Shown here piece after piece: positions 48,736-58,079 of a stretch of DNA of 64,000 nt. Within the stretch, counting starts at the first letter, position 1, and every line of letters begins with the position of its first letter. The DNA is taken from positions 186,001 to 250,000 of the forward strand of contig NZ_JASCXX010000002.1 in the NCBI RefSeq assembly GCF_030012215.1, written 5' to 3'. This DNA comes from Anaerobaca lacustris (GTDB taxonomy: Bacteria > Planctomycetota > Phycisphaerae > Sedimentisphaerales > Anaerobacaceae). The position numbers and the translations under genes were made by a program. The notes beneath the pieces were generated by a model. That model saw only the letters and a program-made list of their open reading frames with translations, did not search any database and had not been told where the DNA came from.

Positions 48736-49521
48736 TTGGCAAGTATCATCGAAAAACGCCTTGCTCTGCACCAGCGACTGGCCAGGAAAGAGCAGGAATA
48801 CGCGGCACTGAAATCGCAGAACGTACAGCTTCAAGCGCTAGCCAACCTCGGTTCGGCCACCAGCATGATCGCTCACGAGATCAACAATCTTCTGACCCCC
48901 CTGGCCAATTATGCGGCCCTGGCGGCGAAGAATCCGCAAGACGCCGACCTGGTGGCCAAGGTGTTGGACAAGACGACGCGCAACTGCGAGCGCGCGTCGA
49001 AGATTATGAACAGCATGTTGGCCCTGGCGAACGGGCGGACGCAGGACAAGCACCGGGTGTTTGTGGGCGCGCTGGTCGATGACGTATTCACCTGTCTGTG
49101 CCGGGACTTCAACAAGGACGGTATCGTCGTTCGGATCGATGTGCCCGATACCCTGGAGGTGGCGTGCGTGCCGGTGCAGGTCCAGCAGGTGTTCATGAAC
49201 CTGATCCTCAACGCGCGGGACGCCATGCTGCCGGGCGGGGGCCTGCTGAGGATTGCCGCCGCGGAGAACGGCGGGCACGTTGACATCACCGTAAGCGACA
49301 CAGGCAGAGGCATCCCGGCCGAGAATATCGAGAGCATCTTCGAGCCTTTTTTCACCACCAAGGCCGCATCGGAGGGCCCTGCCACATATTCCGGCTCCGG
49401 AGTCGGACTGGCGTTCTGCAAGCGGGTGGTGGACGCGCATGCGGGAACCATTTCCGTCGACTCGCATCCAGGCCAGGGCAGCACGTTTCACGTTCGCCTT
49501 CCCCAATCGTCGTCCCCATGA
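48736..49521 (+). CDS. Cytoplasmic sensor-less histidine kinase (TTG start)
   Basis: 261 residues. I place the start at TTG 48736 (MASIIEKRLAL) because AAGGAG sits 7 nt upstream; an ATG 51 bp earlier has none. A coiled coil (about 3-35) leads to the H-box SMIAHEINNLLTP with His47, then the N box MNLILNARDAM, G1 DTGRGIP, F box FEPFFTTK and G2 GSGVGLAF. No membrane segments or sensor domain: signals must come from a partner through the coiled coil. It ends 4 bp into the following CNNM gene. Confidence 0.88.
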   Translation: MASIIEKRLALHQRLARKEQEYAALKSQNVQLQALANLGSATSMIAHEINNLLTPLANYAALAAKNPQDADLVAKVLDKTTRNCERASKIMNSMLALANGRTQDKHRVFVGALVDDVFTCLCRDFNKDGIVVRIDVPDTLEVACVPVQVQQVFMNLILNARDAMLPGGGLLRIAAAENGGHVDITVSDTGRGIPAENIESIFEPFFTTKAASEGPATYSGSGVGLAFCKRVVDAHAGTISVDSHPGQGSTFHVRLPQSSSP

Positions 49522-50789
49522 TCCCGATCGCCACGGTCTATCAGAACGTCGGTCACATCGTTGCGATGCTGGTCCTTCTCGCAGGCTCGGCGTTCTTCTC
49601 CGGCGCGGAGACGGCGTTCTTCAATCTCACGCGGCGACAGATCAAGCAGATCACCGGTTCCAGGCATCGTGTCCAGAAGCTCCTGGCCCGTCTTCTCAAA
49701 CGGCCCGGACAGTTGCTCAACTGCCTGTTGCTGGGCAACATCACGGTCAACGTCCTGTTCTTCGCCGTCTCCAGCGTTCTCGTACTGCGCGCCAAGGCCG
49801 AATGGGGGATGACCGGCGCGGCGGCCTTCGCATCCCTGACCTTTCTGATGCTGGTGGTGTTCGGAGAGATCCTGCCCAAGTCGCTGGCCTACTCGAATTC
49901 CGGGAGATTCGCCACGGCGGCCGCCCTGCCGACCTTCCTGTGGGTTCATGTGATCGGACCTCCGGCCTTTCTGGCCCGTCTGCTGGTCGTCGAGCCGTTC
50001 CTGCGAATCCTGTTGGGGCATCGGCAGCAGCCCAAGGCGATTACGCTGACGGAGTTCCGCTCGCTCATCGAGATCAGCCGGCAGCGAGGATTGATCACCG
50101 AGGATGAGAATCGGCTTCTGGCCGAGGTGGTCGAACTCGGTTTTCTCAAAGTCCGCCACGTCATGCAGCCCCGCGTGGATATGTTCGCGTTCGATGTCTC
50201 CGAGCGGCCGTCGCGGGTGAAGGAACGCATGCGGAAGCACGGGCTTACCAAGGCGCCGGTCTACGTCAGGAACATCGATCGGGTCGTCGGCATGGTCCAT
50301 CTTCGGCAATTGCTTCTGCGACCTGACGCATCCCTGGATCGACTCGTGCAGCCGGTCCCGTTCGTCCCCGAGCAGAAGACGGTCGAGTCGTTGCTGGAGT
50401 TCTTCCGCAAGACGGAGACCGACGTGGCCATCGTTGTGGATGAGTACGGCGGGATCGCCGGTTCGGTGCGTCTGGAAGACATTGCCGAGGAGCTTTTCGG
50501 TGCGGTCGACCCCGGTGACGGCGTCGAGCCCATCGCCCAGCTTGGTCCGTTCGAGTATCGTCTCTCCGGGAGCCTGGCGATTCACGACTGGGCGGATGTG
50601 TTCGGGCTCGAACTCGGCGAGATGAAGGCGGCAACGATCGGCGGACTGGTGACTGCCCTTCTTGGGAAGGTCCCCAAACCGGGCGATGCGGCGTCTCTGA
50701 AGAACCTGCGGTTCACCGTCGAACGGGTGCGAAGGCATCGTATCGAGACCGTAATTCTCTCTCTGGAACCGATTGCGGAGGGCGGGTGA
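49518..50789 (+). CDS. CNNM/CBS-domain membrane protein (CorC/hemolysin-C-like family) 1
   Basis: 423 residues. An N-terminal DUF21/CNNM membrane domain with four hydrophobic segments (GSAFFSGAETAFFNLTRR, LNCLLLGNITVNVLFF, LTFLMLVVFGEILPKSLAY), a pair of CBS domains (LKVRHVMQPRVDMFAFDV, TDVAIVVDEYGGIAGSVRLEDIAEELFG) and a C-terminal CorC_HlyC-type domain (YRLSGSLAIHDWADVFGLEL). Members move or regulate Mg2+ and other divalent cations. Overlaps the kinase gene by 4 bp and the next paralogue's open frame. Confidence 0.9.
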   Translation: MIPIATVYQNVGHIVAMLVLLAGSAFFSGAETAFFNLTRRQIKQITGSRHRVQKLLARLLKRPGQLLNCLLLGNITVNVLFFAVSSVLVLRAKAEWGMTGAAAFASLTFLMLVVFGEILPKSLAYSNSGRFATAAALPTFLWVHVIGPPAFLARLLVVEPFLRILLGHRQQPKAITLTEFRSLIEISRQRGLITEDENRLLAEVVELGFLKVRHVMQPRVDMFAFDVSERPSRVKERMRKHGLTKAPVYVRNIDRVVGMVHLRQLLLRPDASLDRLVQPVPFVPEQKTVESLLEFFRKTETDVAIVVDEYGGIAGSVRLEDIAEELFGAVDPGDGVEPIAQLGPFEYRLSGSLAIHDWADVFGLELGEMKAATIGGLVTALLGKVPKPGDAASLKNLRFTVERVRRHRIETVILSLEPIAEGG

Positions 50790-50793
50790 GATC

Positions 50794-51789
50794 GTGATTG
50801 CGGGATTGGCTGTGTTCGCCGTATTGCTCTCGGCCGTGTTCAGCGGGTTGGAGACCGGCATGTACCGCGTGAGCCGGCTGCGCGTGCGCCTCGGGGCCGA
50901 ACAGGGCAACTGGCGGCAGCGGGTCCTCGGCCGCCTCCTGCCCGACGGGGCCGGTCTTCTGCTGTCACTTCTCGTGGCCAACAATCTGGCCAATTACGCG
51001 GCAAGCAGCAGTGTGACCTATCTCCTGCTGGAGGTTGTGGAATCGGAGCATACGGCCGAGTTGTTGACGACCGCGCTGATGGCCCCACTGTTGTTCGTCT
51101 TTGCCGAGTCGCTGCCGAAGAACGTGTTTCTGGCGCGGGCCGACGCGCTCATGGCCTTCTTCGCACCGATGCTGCTGGTCACGCACCGCGTCCTGACCTG
51201 GTGCGGGATCGTCCCGCTGCTCAAGGGGCTGGCGTATCTGTTCGGCCGTGCGATTGGATCGCCGGTCCCGTCCCGAACGATGATCGCGTCAGCCCAGCGC
51301 CATCAGGTCCAGGCGATCCTGCGTGACACGCGGGAGGAAGGGCTCCTGAGTCCCGTACAGACCGACATCGTCGATCGCATCGTCACGATCCCGGGCCTTC
51401 GACTGAGTGCGGTGATGGTTCCTTTTCGCCAGGTTCAATCGGTTGACGTTCGATCGGGTCGAGCGGCCCTGCTGAATGTGCTCAGACGGCGCGCATGGAC
51501 CCGACTGCCGGTCTGGCAGGATGCGCCGACCCACGTCGTCGGGTTCGTCAACGTGTATGACGTGCTGAGCTCGAACGAGAGCTTCGACGATCTGAGCCGG
51601 TTTGTCCGGCCGCTGCGGAGGATGGATGTCGGCACCTCCGTGATCGACGCCATTGATACGATGCGTTCCGATCGCGTGAAGATCGTGCTGGTGATGCGAA
51701 CTCGGCGCGGAGGCCATGAGGTCCCGATTGGAATCGTCACGATGAAGGACCTCGTGGAGGAGCTTCTGGGCGAACTGGCGGAATGGTGA
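50794..51789 (+). CDS. CNNM/CBS-domain membrane protein 2
   Basis: 331 residues from a GTG (VIAGLAVFAVLLSAVFSGLE), selected because GGAGGG lies upstream. The DUF21 membrane domain (GLLLSLLVANNLANYAASS, FVFAESLPKNVFLAR) is followed by CBS repeats (VMVPFRQVQSVDV, IGIVTMKDLVEELLGEL). It lacks the C-terminal CorC domain of its neighbour, so the pair may form a hetero-complex. Starts 4 bp after the first CNNM stop. Confidence 0.88.
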   Translation: MIAGLAVFAVLLSAVFSGLETGMYRVSRLRVRLGAEQGNWRQRVLGRLLPDGAGLLLSLLVANNLANYAASSSVTYLLLEVVESEHTAELLTTALMAPLLFVFAESLPKNVFLARADALMAFFAPMLLVTHRVLTWCGIVPLLKGLAYLFGRAIGSPVPSRTMIASAQRHQVQAILRDTREEGLLSPVQTDIVDRIVTIPGLRLSAVMVPFRQVQSVDVRSGRAALLNVLRRRAWTRLPVWQDAPTHVVGFVNVYDVLSSNESFDDLSRFVRPLRRMDVGTSVIDAIDTMRSDRVKIVLVMRTRRGGHEVPIGIVTMKDLVEELLGELAEW

Positions 51790-51790
51790 G

Positions 51791-53371
51791 ATGATGACTC
51801 CTGCAAAGCCCAAACGGGATGAGCCGTACACGGCCGAACGCGTTGCACAGGCGTGCGCGGCGATGCTCGTCGTGATTCTGGCGGCCGCGATTCTGGCCAA
51901 CAGCATGATGAAGCCCGTCAGCCGTGACGAGCATATGTACTGTAGCGCAGGCGTGCTGCTCGAGCAGGGCCGGTCGATCTACCGTGATTTCGCGTATCCG
52001 TCTCAACTGCCCTACCATCCGCTGCTGCTCCGCATTTTGTACAGCGTTCTTCCGACGAGCCGCTATCTCCTGGTGGGCCGGATGGTGTCCGTCTTGTGCA
52101 ATCTCGGCGTCGTCGCATTGATCCTGGCGATCTATCGCCGCGCATTCGGCGCCCACAAGCAGACGGGACGATGGCTCGGTTTTGCCGCCGTGATCCTGTA
52201 CACCTTCAATCCTGTGGTCGCCTATACGAACGGTTTCGCCTGGAACCACGATGTTGTGACGCTGTGCGTGGTCCTGTCCTTCTGGCTCTTCGCATGCACC
52301 GACTTTCGACGAGGGCCGCATCCGTGGCGGCTCGCTTCTATGGGGGCCCTTCTGACGTTTGCCACCTGCATGCGTGTCACCACGGTGCTGGCGGGGGCGG
52401 TGTTCCTGGCGGCCATCCCGGTCGCCGCCGGAGGGTCGATACGACACCGCGTGCGAACCGCCCTGCCCTTCATCATCGCGGGCGTCCTGATGCTGTTGTG
52501 GCCGCTCTGGACCGTCATGCAGGCGCCGAGGGCGGCCTGGTTGAACCTGGTCCGGATACCGGCCCTCTATGGGCGTTGGCTGCACGAACTCGGCCTGGCA
52601 TACGACAAAATGTCCCTGACGATCGATTGCCTGACCACCCCCGGATACCTGTCTGTCCTGGCATTGACGGGGTGCCTTGGCGCCGTTCTGCTCATGCGCC
52701 GGTCGCGCCTCGACGGTACCATGCGCCGAGATCTTCTCGTTGCCGCTGCATTGGCGGCGGTCTTCTGCCTGGTCGCGTTCATTCCGCCAACGATGTGGCA
52801 TCAGTACTGGGCCGTTCCCGTCCCGTTTCTGCTCATCGTGTGCGCCTATCCGATCGCGGCGTTGCGTCACGCTGCCGACGAGACGGGTGGCAGACGATCT
52901 TTCCGGGTGGCTTGCGGTCTGGCTGTCGTCGCTGCGACCGTTGCGGTCGTGGCCAATCTGAACGTTCTGCGTCGCTTGCCGGCGGTCCTCGTGCCCGAAC
53001 GCTGGGCCCCCGTCATGCTCCATGACGTGGCGACAGACGTCGCACGCAAGACGGCCGGACACGGGCCCGTTCTGACTCTGGGACCACTCTATGCACTCGA
53101 AGGGGGTTGTGACATCTATCGCGAGCTGGCCTCTGGCAGCATCATCTATCGCGTCGCCGATATGATGTCGGTCGAGGACCGCAGGATCACCCATACGGTC
53201 GGGCTCGGGACGCTTGGGGCCCTTGTGGACCAATCGCCTCCATCAGCCGTGATTCTCGGTGTGGAGCCGGCGCATTTCTCGTATCTGGAAGAGCCATTGT
53301 TCCAGGCTGTCGGCCCCGGCTGGCTCTGCGAAGTCCACGAGCACGGGATCGAGGTGTACTTCCGCCCCTGA
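51791..53371 (+). CDS. GT39-like polytopic glycosyltransferase
   Basis: 526 residues, about ten membrane segments. The first extracytoplasmic loop carries the acidic D-E pair (VSRDEHMYCSAG) typical of dolichyl/undecaprenyl-phosphate-sugar-dependent enzymes of the ArnT/GT39 group, followed by YRDFAYPSQLPYHPLLL. Such proteins transfer a sugar from a polyprenyl carrier to lipid A, protein or glycan on the outer face. A C-terminal soluble stretch (about 430-526, GPVLTLGPLYALEGG) is usual for the family. The acceptor is unknown. Confidence 0.85.
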   Translation: MMTPAKPKRDEPYTAERVAQACAAMLVVILAAAILANSMMKPVSRDEHMYCSAGVLLEQGRSIYRDFAYPSQLPYHPLLLRILYSVLPTSRYLLVGRMVSVLCNLGVVALILAIYRRAFGAHKQTGRWLGFAAVILYTFNPVVAYTNGFAWNHDVVTLCVVLSFWLFACTDFRRGPHPWRLASMGALLTFATCMRVTTVLAGAVFLAAIPVAAGGSIRHRVRTALPFIIAGVLMLLWPLWTVMQAPRAAWLNLVRIPALYGRWLHELGLAYDKMSLTIDCLTTPGYLSVLALTGCLGAVLLMRRSRLDGTMRRDLLVAAALAAVFCLVAFIPPTMWHQYWAVPVPFLLIVCAYPIAALRHAADETGGRRSFRVACGLAVVAATVAVVANLNVLRRLPAVLVPERWAPVMLHDVATDVARKTAGHGPVLTLGPLYALEGGCDIYRELASGSIIYRVADMMSVEDRRITHTVGLGTLGALVDQSPPSAVILGVEPAHFSYLEEPLFQAVGPGWLCEVHEHGIEVYFRP

Positions 53372-53392
53372 CGCGAACCCGCCCCGTCCGGT

Positions 53393-54814
53393 TCAGTCCT
53401 GTCTGCGATACTCGTCCATCACCGCCTGTGCAATGGCATTGATCGCGTCGCGGCTGAGGCTGGATCGGTTGGAGAGGATCGCGAACAGATACGGGCCGCG
53501 ACCGGTCAGGCAGACGCCGGAAAACGACCGTACCCCGCTGATGTAGCCGGTCTTGCCCAGAACGTCCGCCCGGTAGGCTGATTCCTTGAAGTACCTTCCG
53601 ATGGTGCCGTCCTCGCCGCCGACGGCCAGGGACGTTCGATAGAGCTCCCAGTTGTCGCCGGCGTAGACGTCGAGCAATACGGTGACGATGGCCTGCGCGC
53701 TGAGGCGATTCTCGCGACTGAGGCCGCTTCCGTCGTCGATGTGAAACTCCTCATGTGGAATGCCCAGTCCGACGAGGTAGTCGCCGATCAGCTCGCGGCC
53801 CCGTTCCCAACTGCCGTTCTTGTTGTCCGGACTCTCGTGGGCGGCAATCGTCTTGAGCAGCGCCTCGGAGGCCAGTCCCAGGCTGTCCTTGTTGGCGCGA
53901 TGCAGGCAATCGATCAAAGGCGTCGTGTATCCGGCCACGGGCACGAACCGGCCGTTGTCGTCGAAGGGCCTCTCCACGAGGCGGCCACTGACCGGGATGC
54001 CGGCGCGGATCAGGTGTTCGGCCAGGAGAAAGCCGAAGAAGCCGCCCGGCTGCTCGATCGCCACGTCGAACGGCCCCTCCCGGTCCCGGCATCGACCCCG
54101 AAGGATGATGCGATTCGGTTGCCGGGTGCGATAGGCGCCGACGGCGCTGGGGCCTTCGGAGACGGCCTGGATTTCGTTGACCACATCGATGAACGAGGTG
54201 GTCGGCTCGACCTGCACGACAACCCGACCGCCCTGATTGCTGGTCGTGACCTGGATGCAGTTGCCGCGATAGTTGACGCCGCACACCTCGCAGGCATACC
54301 ACCGATTCAGGTCGCTTTCGAGCCAGTTCGGATGGACCCGCTGGTCGTCGAAGACGGTCGTGTCGATGATGATGTCGGTAATGGACTCGACGCCCCGTTC
54401 CTGAAGGCCGCGGATGGCCTTGTCGAAGATCCAGCCGTTTTCTCGGCCGTACCTCGCGTCGGTAACGGAATCGCCGAGAAGCGGATCGCCGCTGCCGATG
54501 ACGACCAGTGTGCCGTCGCACAACCCGATCTGCGTCCTGTATTCGAACAGGGGGCCGAGATATCGCAGGGCCGCCGCGGTCGTAATGAGCTTCATATTGG
54601 AGGCCGGAGTCATGGCCTTGGTCGCGTTGTGGCTGTAGACGGCCGTGCGCGAATTCGGCTCGACAATGTGAATCGCGTAGTCGCCCGGCCTGGCCTTGCC
54701 CACGATCTTCCCGATTCGCCCGGCCAGCCCCGCCACAGCCGGCGCGCTGAGGACGACCGAAGCGATAAGGATAAACGAAAGCTCTCTGATGCGCATTCTC
54801 ATACGATGCTGCAT
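53393..54814 (-). CDS. dacB: PBP4-type D-alanyl-D-alanine carboxypeptidase/endopeptidase
   Basis: About 473 residues. The Ser-x-x-Lys motif is SNMK (Ser72-Lys75 counted from the chosen Met, in TPASNMKLIT), with the later SxN motif (SGL, as DDGSGLSREN) and KTG (LGKTGYISG) near the C-terminus. A signal peptide ends around APAVAG. This is an S13 serine peptidase that trims peptidoglycan in the periplasm. The start is uncertain among three Met codons in 20 bp; none has a clean ribosome-binding site. Confidence 0.9.
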   Translation of the reverse strand: MQHRMRMRIRELSFILIASVVLSAPAVAGLAGRIGKIVGKARPGDYAIHIVEPNSRTAVYSHNATKAMTPASNMKLITTAAALRYLGPLFEYRTQIGLCDGTLVVIGSGDPLLGDSVTDARYGRENGWIFDKAIRGLQERGVESITDIIIDTTVFDDQRVHPNWLESDLNRWYACEVCGVNYRGNCIQVTTSNQGGRVVVQVEPTTSFIDVVNEIQAVSEGPSAVGAYRTRQPNRIILRGRCRDREGPFDVAIEQPGGFFGFLLAEHLIRAGIPVSGRLVERPFDDNGRFVPVAGYTTPLIDCLHRANKDSLGLASEALLKTIAAHESPDNKNGSWERGRELIGDYLVGLGIPHEEFHIDDGSGLSRENRLSAQAIVTVLLDVYAGDNWELYRTSLAVGGEDGTIGRYFKESAYRADVLGKTGYISGVRSFSGVCLTGRGPYLFAILSNRSSLSRDAINAIAQAVMDEYRRQD

Positions 54815-54932
54815 GATCCTCATACCTGTGACTGCATCCACCGGGTCTTGTTCGTTCTGTCGGGCCACAGCATAGCACATCTTCGATGGATGTTAAGGAT
54901 TCTTTCGACGTTCCCGCCCGACGGCGCGGTCG

Positions 54933-56996
54933 TCATCGGGCCGGACCGGCGAAATCCACGTCACGTATCCGTCTGAGCCGAGGTCGCTGCATCAGGTACA
55001 CCAGCCCATACAACGCCAGCCCGACGGCGTACATGCCGTAGCGAAGCCCATAGTCCAGATGAAACAGCCGCGTCAGCAGCGCTGGATAGAACAGGATCAA
55101 CGATGCGCCCAGGAACAGGGGAAGCTCGTACCAGCGGTTCTTGACGAGAAACCACCCTTGTGTGGCGTTGCCGAAGGCGAAGGCCGCCAGCGTGGCCATG
55201 ACGAAGACCAGGACCGCCTGGGGCACGCTCGTCACTCCATAGAGCAGCAGTTCGGCGTTGAAGACGAACATGAACGGGATCACCGCCGTTCGCAGATCGT
55301 AGAGGAAGCCCTGGATTCCCGTGGCGATCGGGTCCGACCGGGCGATAGCGGCGGCCGTGTAGGCGGCCAGGCCCACCGGCGGCGTGTCGTCGGCCAGAAT
55401 CCCGAAGTAGAAGCAGAACAGATGGGCGGCAATCGCAGGGATCAGGATCGTCTCTCCGGCCAGCGACCGTCCCTGGATGATGACCGGGACGGTGATCGAG
55501 GCCATGACGATGTACGTGGCGGTAGTGGGCAGGCCCATGCCCAGCACGAGGCTGGCCACGGCTGTGATCAGCAGCAGAAGGAAGATGTTTCCGGCCGACA
55601 GGACCTCGACGATCTCGGCGACCATGCTGCCGATGCCCATTGCGACGATCCCGACGATGATCCCGGCCGCCGCCGTCGCCAGGGCCACGGTAAGCATGTT
55701 CCTCGACCCGGCGATCAGGCCCTGGACAATGGTCCGGCCGCACCGTCCTGCCGCCACCGCGACAGACGAGCCGGTCCGAACCGCGCGGCCGACTTCGACC
55801 ACGAACGCCAGGGCCACGATGGACAAGATCGCGTTGAAGGCCGCCAGTTTCGGGCTGTGACGCAGGACTACGAGTTCGGCGATCAGCACGACCAGCGGAA
55901 TCAGATAGTAGAACCCTCCCGCCAGGACGGTCGAGAGGCGGGGAATATCCTCCTTGGGCAGGCCCTTCATCCCGAGCTTCGAGGCCTCCAGGTGCACGAT
56001 GTAGAACAGGGCCAGGTAGGAGACGAAGGCCGGGATCGCCGCCGCCTTGATGACGTCGATATACGGCTTGCCCAGATACTCGGCGATGATGAAGGCGGCG
56101 GCCCCCATGATCGGCGGCATGAGCTGCCCGTTGGTGCTGGCGGCGACCTCGGTCGCGGCGGCGATTTTCGCCGGGTACCCGACCTTCTTCATCAAGGGGA
56201 TCGTAAAAGTCCCCGTCGTCACCACGTTGGCGATGCTCGATCCGGAGACCAGCCCGGTAAGGCCGCTGGAGACGATGGCGGCCTTGGCGGCGCCCCCTTT
56301 GAAGCGGCCGAGCAACGAGATGGCCAGATCGTTGAAAAACTGCCCTGCCCCCAGCTTGGCCAGCAGCGCGCCGAGCAGCACGTAGAGGAAAATCGTATTG
56401 GCCGACACGTCCAGCGGAATGCCGTAGATGCCGTTGGTCGAGAGTGCGATCTGGCTGATGTATTTGGTCAGCGAGACGCCTTTGAAGGCGAAGATCAGCG
56501 GCAGATACGGGCCGGAGAAGGCGTAGAGTGTGAAGAACAGCGCGATGACCGACAGAGCCGGCCCAAGGACCCGCCGGGCCGCTTCGAGTACGAAGACGAT
56601 CAGGGCCACCGCGACGACCGCATCCCGCCAGATCGGAATGCCGGGCCGAAGAGAAATCCCCCTCCAGTCCAGCACGATATACAGCGAGGACAAGGCCGCC
56701 AGAGCCGCAAGAACGCAGGCGATGGCGCAGATGCGCGACGACGACCCAACCGACGTCGCCGTCCCCTTGCGAAACGGAATCGTCAGGAATACCAGGACCA
56801 GTGCGAATGCCAGATGAATCGCACGAATCGTGATGCTGTCGAGCAGCACGAAACGAGGCAGGGCCAGTTGGAACAGGGCCCAGGCAACGGCGATCGCCGA
56901 GACGACCGTCCTGCCGATGCGTCCTCCGCAGCGAAGAAAGCCCCCCTCCTCTGTCCGGAGGACCCGCTCGAGTCTTGCTTTGCGGTCAATGGCCAT
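54933..56996 (-). CDS. TRAP transporter fused permease (DctQM type)
   Basis: 687 residues from MAIDRKARLERV (11-bp overlap with the receptor gene; a Met 42 bp earlier is also possible). About 17 membrane segments. Hallmarks of the fused 4TM+12TM permease family are GLTGLVSGSSIANVVTTGTFTIPLMKKVGY, MPPIMGAAAFIIAEYLGKPY, VLGMGLPTTATYIVMA and LFCFYFGILADDTPPVGLAAY. It drives sodium- or proton-coupled uptake of organic acids in the inner membrane, with the TAXI receptor encoded just upstream. Confidence 0.93.
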   Translation of the reverse strand: MAIDRKARLERVLRTEEGGFLRCGGRIGRTVVSAIAVAWALFQLALPRFVLLDSITIRAIHLAFALVLVFLTIPFRKGTATSVGSSSRICAIACVLAALAALSSLYIVLDWRGISLRPGIPIWRDAVVAVALIVFVLEAARRVLGPALSVIALFFTLYAFSGPYLPLIFAFKGVSLTKYISQIALSTNGIYGIPLDVSANTIFLYVLLGALLAKLGAGQFFNDLAISLLGRFKGGAAKAAIVSSGLTGLVSGSSIANVVTTGTFTIPLMKKVGYPAKIAAATEVAASTNGQLMPPIMGAAAFIIAEYLGKPYIDVIKAAAIPAFVSYLALFYIVHLEASKLGMKGLPKEDIPRLSTVLAGGFYYLIPLVVLIAELVVLRHSPKLAAFNAILSIVALAFVVEVGRAVRTGSSVAVAAGRCGRTIVQGLIAGSRNMLTVALATAAAGIIVGIVAMGIGSMVAEIVEVLSAGNIFLLLLITAVASLVLGMGLPTTATYIVMASITVPVIIQGRSLAGETILIPAIAAHLFCFYFGILADDTPPVGLAAYTAAAIARSDPIATGIQGFLYDLRTAVIPFMFVFNAELLLYGVTSVPQAVLVFVMATLAAFAFGNATQGWFLVKNRWYELPLFLGASLILFYPALLTRLFHLDYGLRYGMYAVGLALYGLVYLMQRPRLRRIRDVDFAGPAR

Positions 56997-58035
56997 GCGT
57001 TCGGTCGTCGCCGGAGGCGACGGGTCTCCGTTCTCCATTCACAAGCAGTTCGGGTGGAAGATGCTCGTCCAGACCGGCCTCGCGATAGTACCGCAGGGCC
57101 CCCGGGTGCAGCGGCGCCGAGAGGCCCTCGAGCATGTTGTGTCGCGTCAGGCCCTTATAGGCGGGATGAAGCTGCCGAAACTGCTCGAAGTTCTCGAATA
57201 CAACCTTCGTGATGGCATAGACGACGTTCTCCGGGACGCGCGCGGACGTCACCAGCGTGGTCTTGACCCCGATCGTGGCGACGTCACCGTCGAGGATCGC
57301 CTTGGGGTAGTAGTCGGCCGAGATCGCCGACCTCGCATAGTAGACGTGGGTCTGCAACAAGCGTTCCGCCGTCACACCCTCGATGGGCACGATGCGAACC
57401 CTGGTCCGTCCGAACGTGGCCTCTTCGATGCTGCTGTTGGGATGGCCGACCGTGTAGAAGAAGGCGTCGATCCGCCCATCCTGGAGCAGCCCCGGCGCCT
57501 CGATGGCCTGGACGTATTCCGCATTCAGGTCCTGCTCGACCAATCCGGCTGCTGCCAGCACGTCCCTGGAATTCTGCAGGTGGCCCGAACCGATATTGCC
57601 GAGGTTGACGCGCTTGCCCCTGAGGTCGTCGATCGCCCGGATGCCGCTGCCTTGCGAGGCGATCAGCGTGATCGATTCGGGGTGGATCGAAAACACCGAC
57701 CGCAGGTCAGTCTGCGGGCCCTTGTCCGCCCATTCCGCCAGGCCGTGAAAGGCCTGATACTGGCGGTCGGACTGCACGGTCCCGAAGTCCAGATCGCCCC
57801 TGAGCACGGCGTTGATGTTGTAGACCGAGCCGCCCGTCGATTCGACGGTGGCCTTGATCCCGTAGACGGTCGCCTTCCTGTTGACCATCCTGGCGATGGC
57901 GCCGCCGGTGGGGTAGTAGATCCCCGTGACCGAACCGGTGCCGATGGTGACGAAATGAACGTTTCTCGGTCTGCACCCCGCGAACGAAATGCAGGCCACG
58001 AGCAGTACGACTCGTCGGCGACTGATCTGATCCAT
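56986..58035 (-). CDS. TAXI-family TRAP solute-binding protein
   Basis: 349 residues from MDQISRRRVVLLV. A short signal with lipobox-like FAGC (Cys near 18), then the TAXI-family opening FVTIGTGSVTGIYYPTGGAIARMVN, then TVESTGGSVYNINAVLRGDLDFGTVQSD, and SLGS-like NLGNIGSGHLQ. It binds substrate outside the membrane for the fused permease. Ligand unknown; glutamate-type dicarboxylates are usual for this family. Overlaps the permease start. Confidence 0.92.
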   Translation of the reverse strand: MDQISRRRVVLLVACISFAGCRPRNVHFVTIGTGSVTGIYYPTGGAIARMVNRKATVYGIKATVESTGGSVYNINAVLRGDLDFGTVQSDRQYQAFHGLAEWADKGPQTDLRSVFSIHPESITLIASQGSGIRAIDDLRGKRVNLGNIGSGHLQNSRDVLAAAGLVEQDLNAEYVQAIEAPGLLQDGRIDAFFYTVGHPNSSIEEATFGRTRVRIVPIEGVTAERLLQTHVYYARSAISADYYPKAILDGDVATIGVKTTLVTSARVPENVVYAITKVVFENFEQFRQLHPAYKGLTRHNMLEGLSAPLHPGALRYYREAGLDEHLPPELLVNGERRPVASGDDRTHGH

Positions 58036-58079
58036 CGACACCCTATTCACGCGAGTCTTTCGTCGCGCCCTGTGCACCG

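Noticed and set aside
55059-57212. Long open frame of about 717 codons on the + strand across the TRAP genes
   Set aside because: Antisense to the fused permease and TAXI receptor, whose domain content is unmistakable; composition is Arg/Gln/Asp-rich with no domain. Similar antisense frames over the hom-apgM region (59493-62015, -), the GH127/isomerase region (22956-25265, +) and the giant surface protein (10110-12566, -) are rejected for the same reason: high GC leaves few stops.
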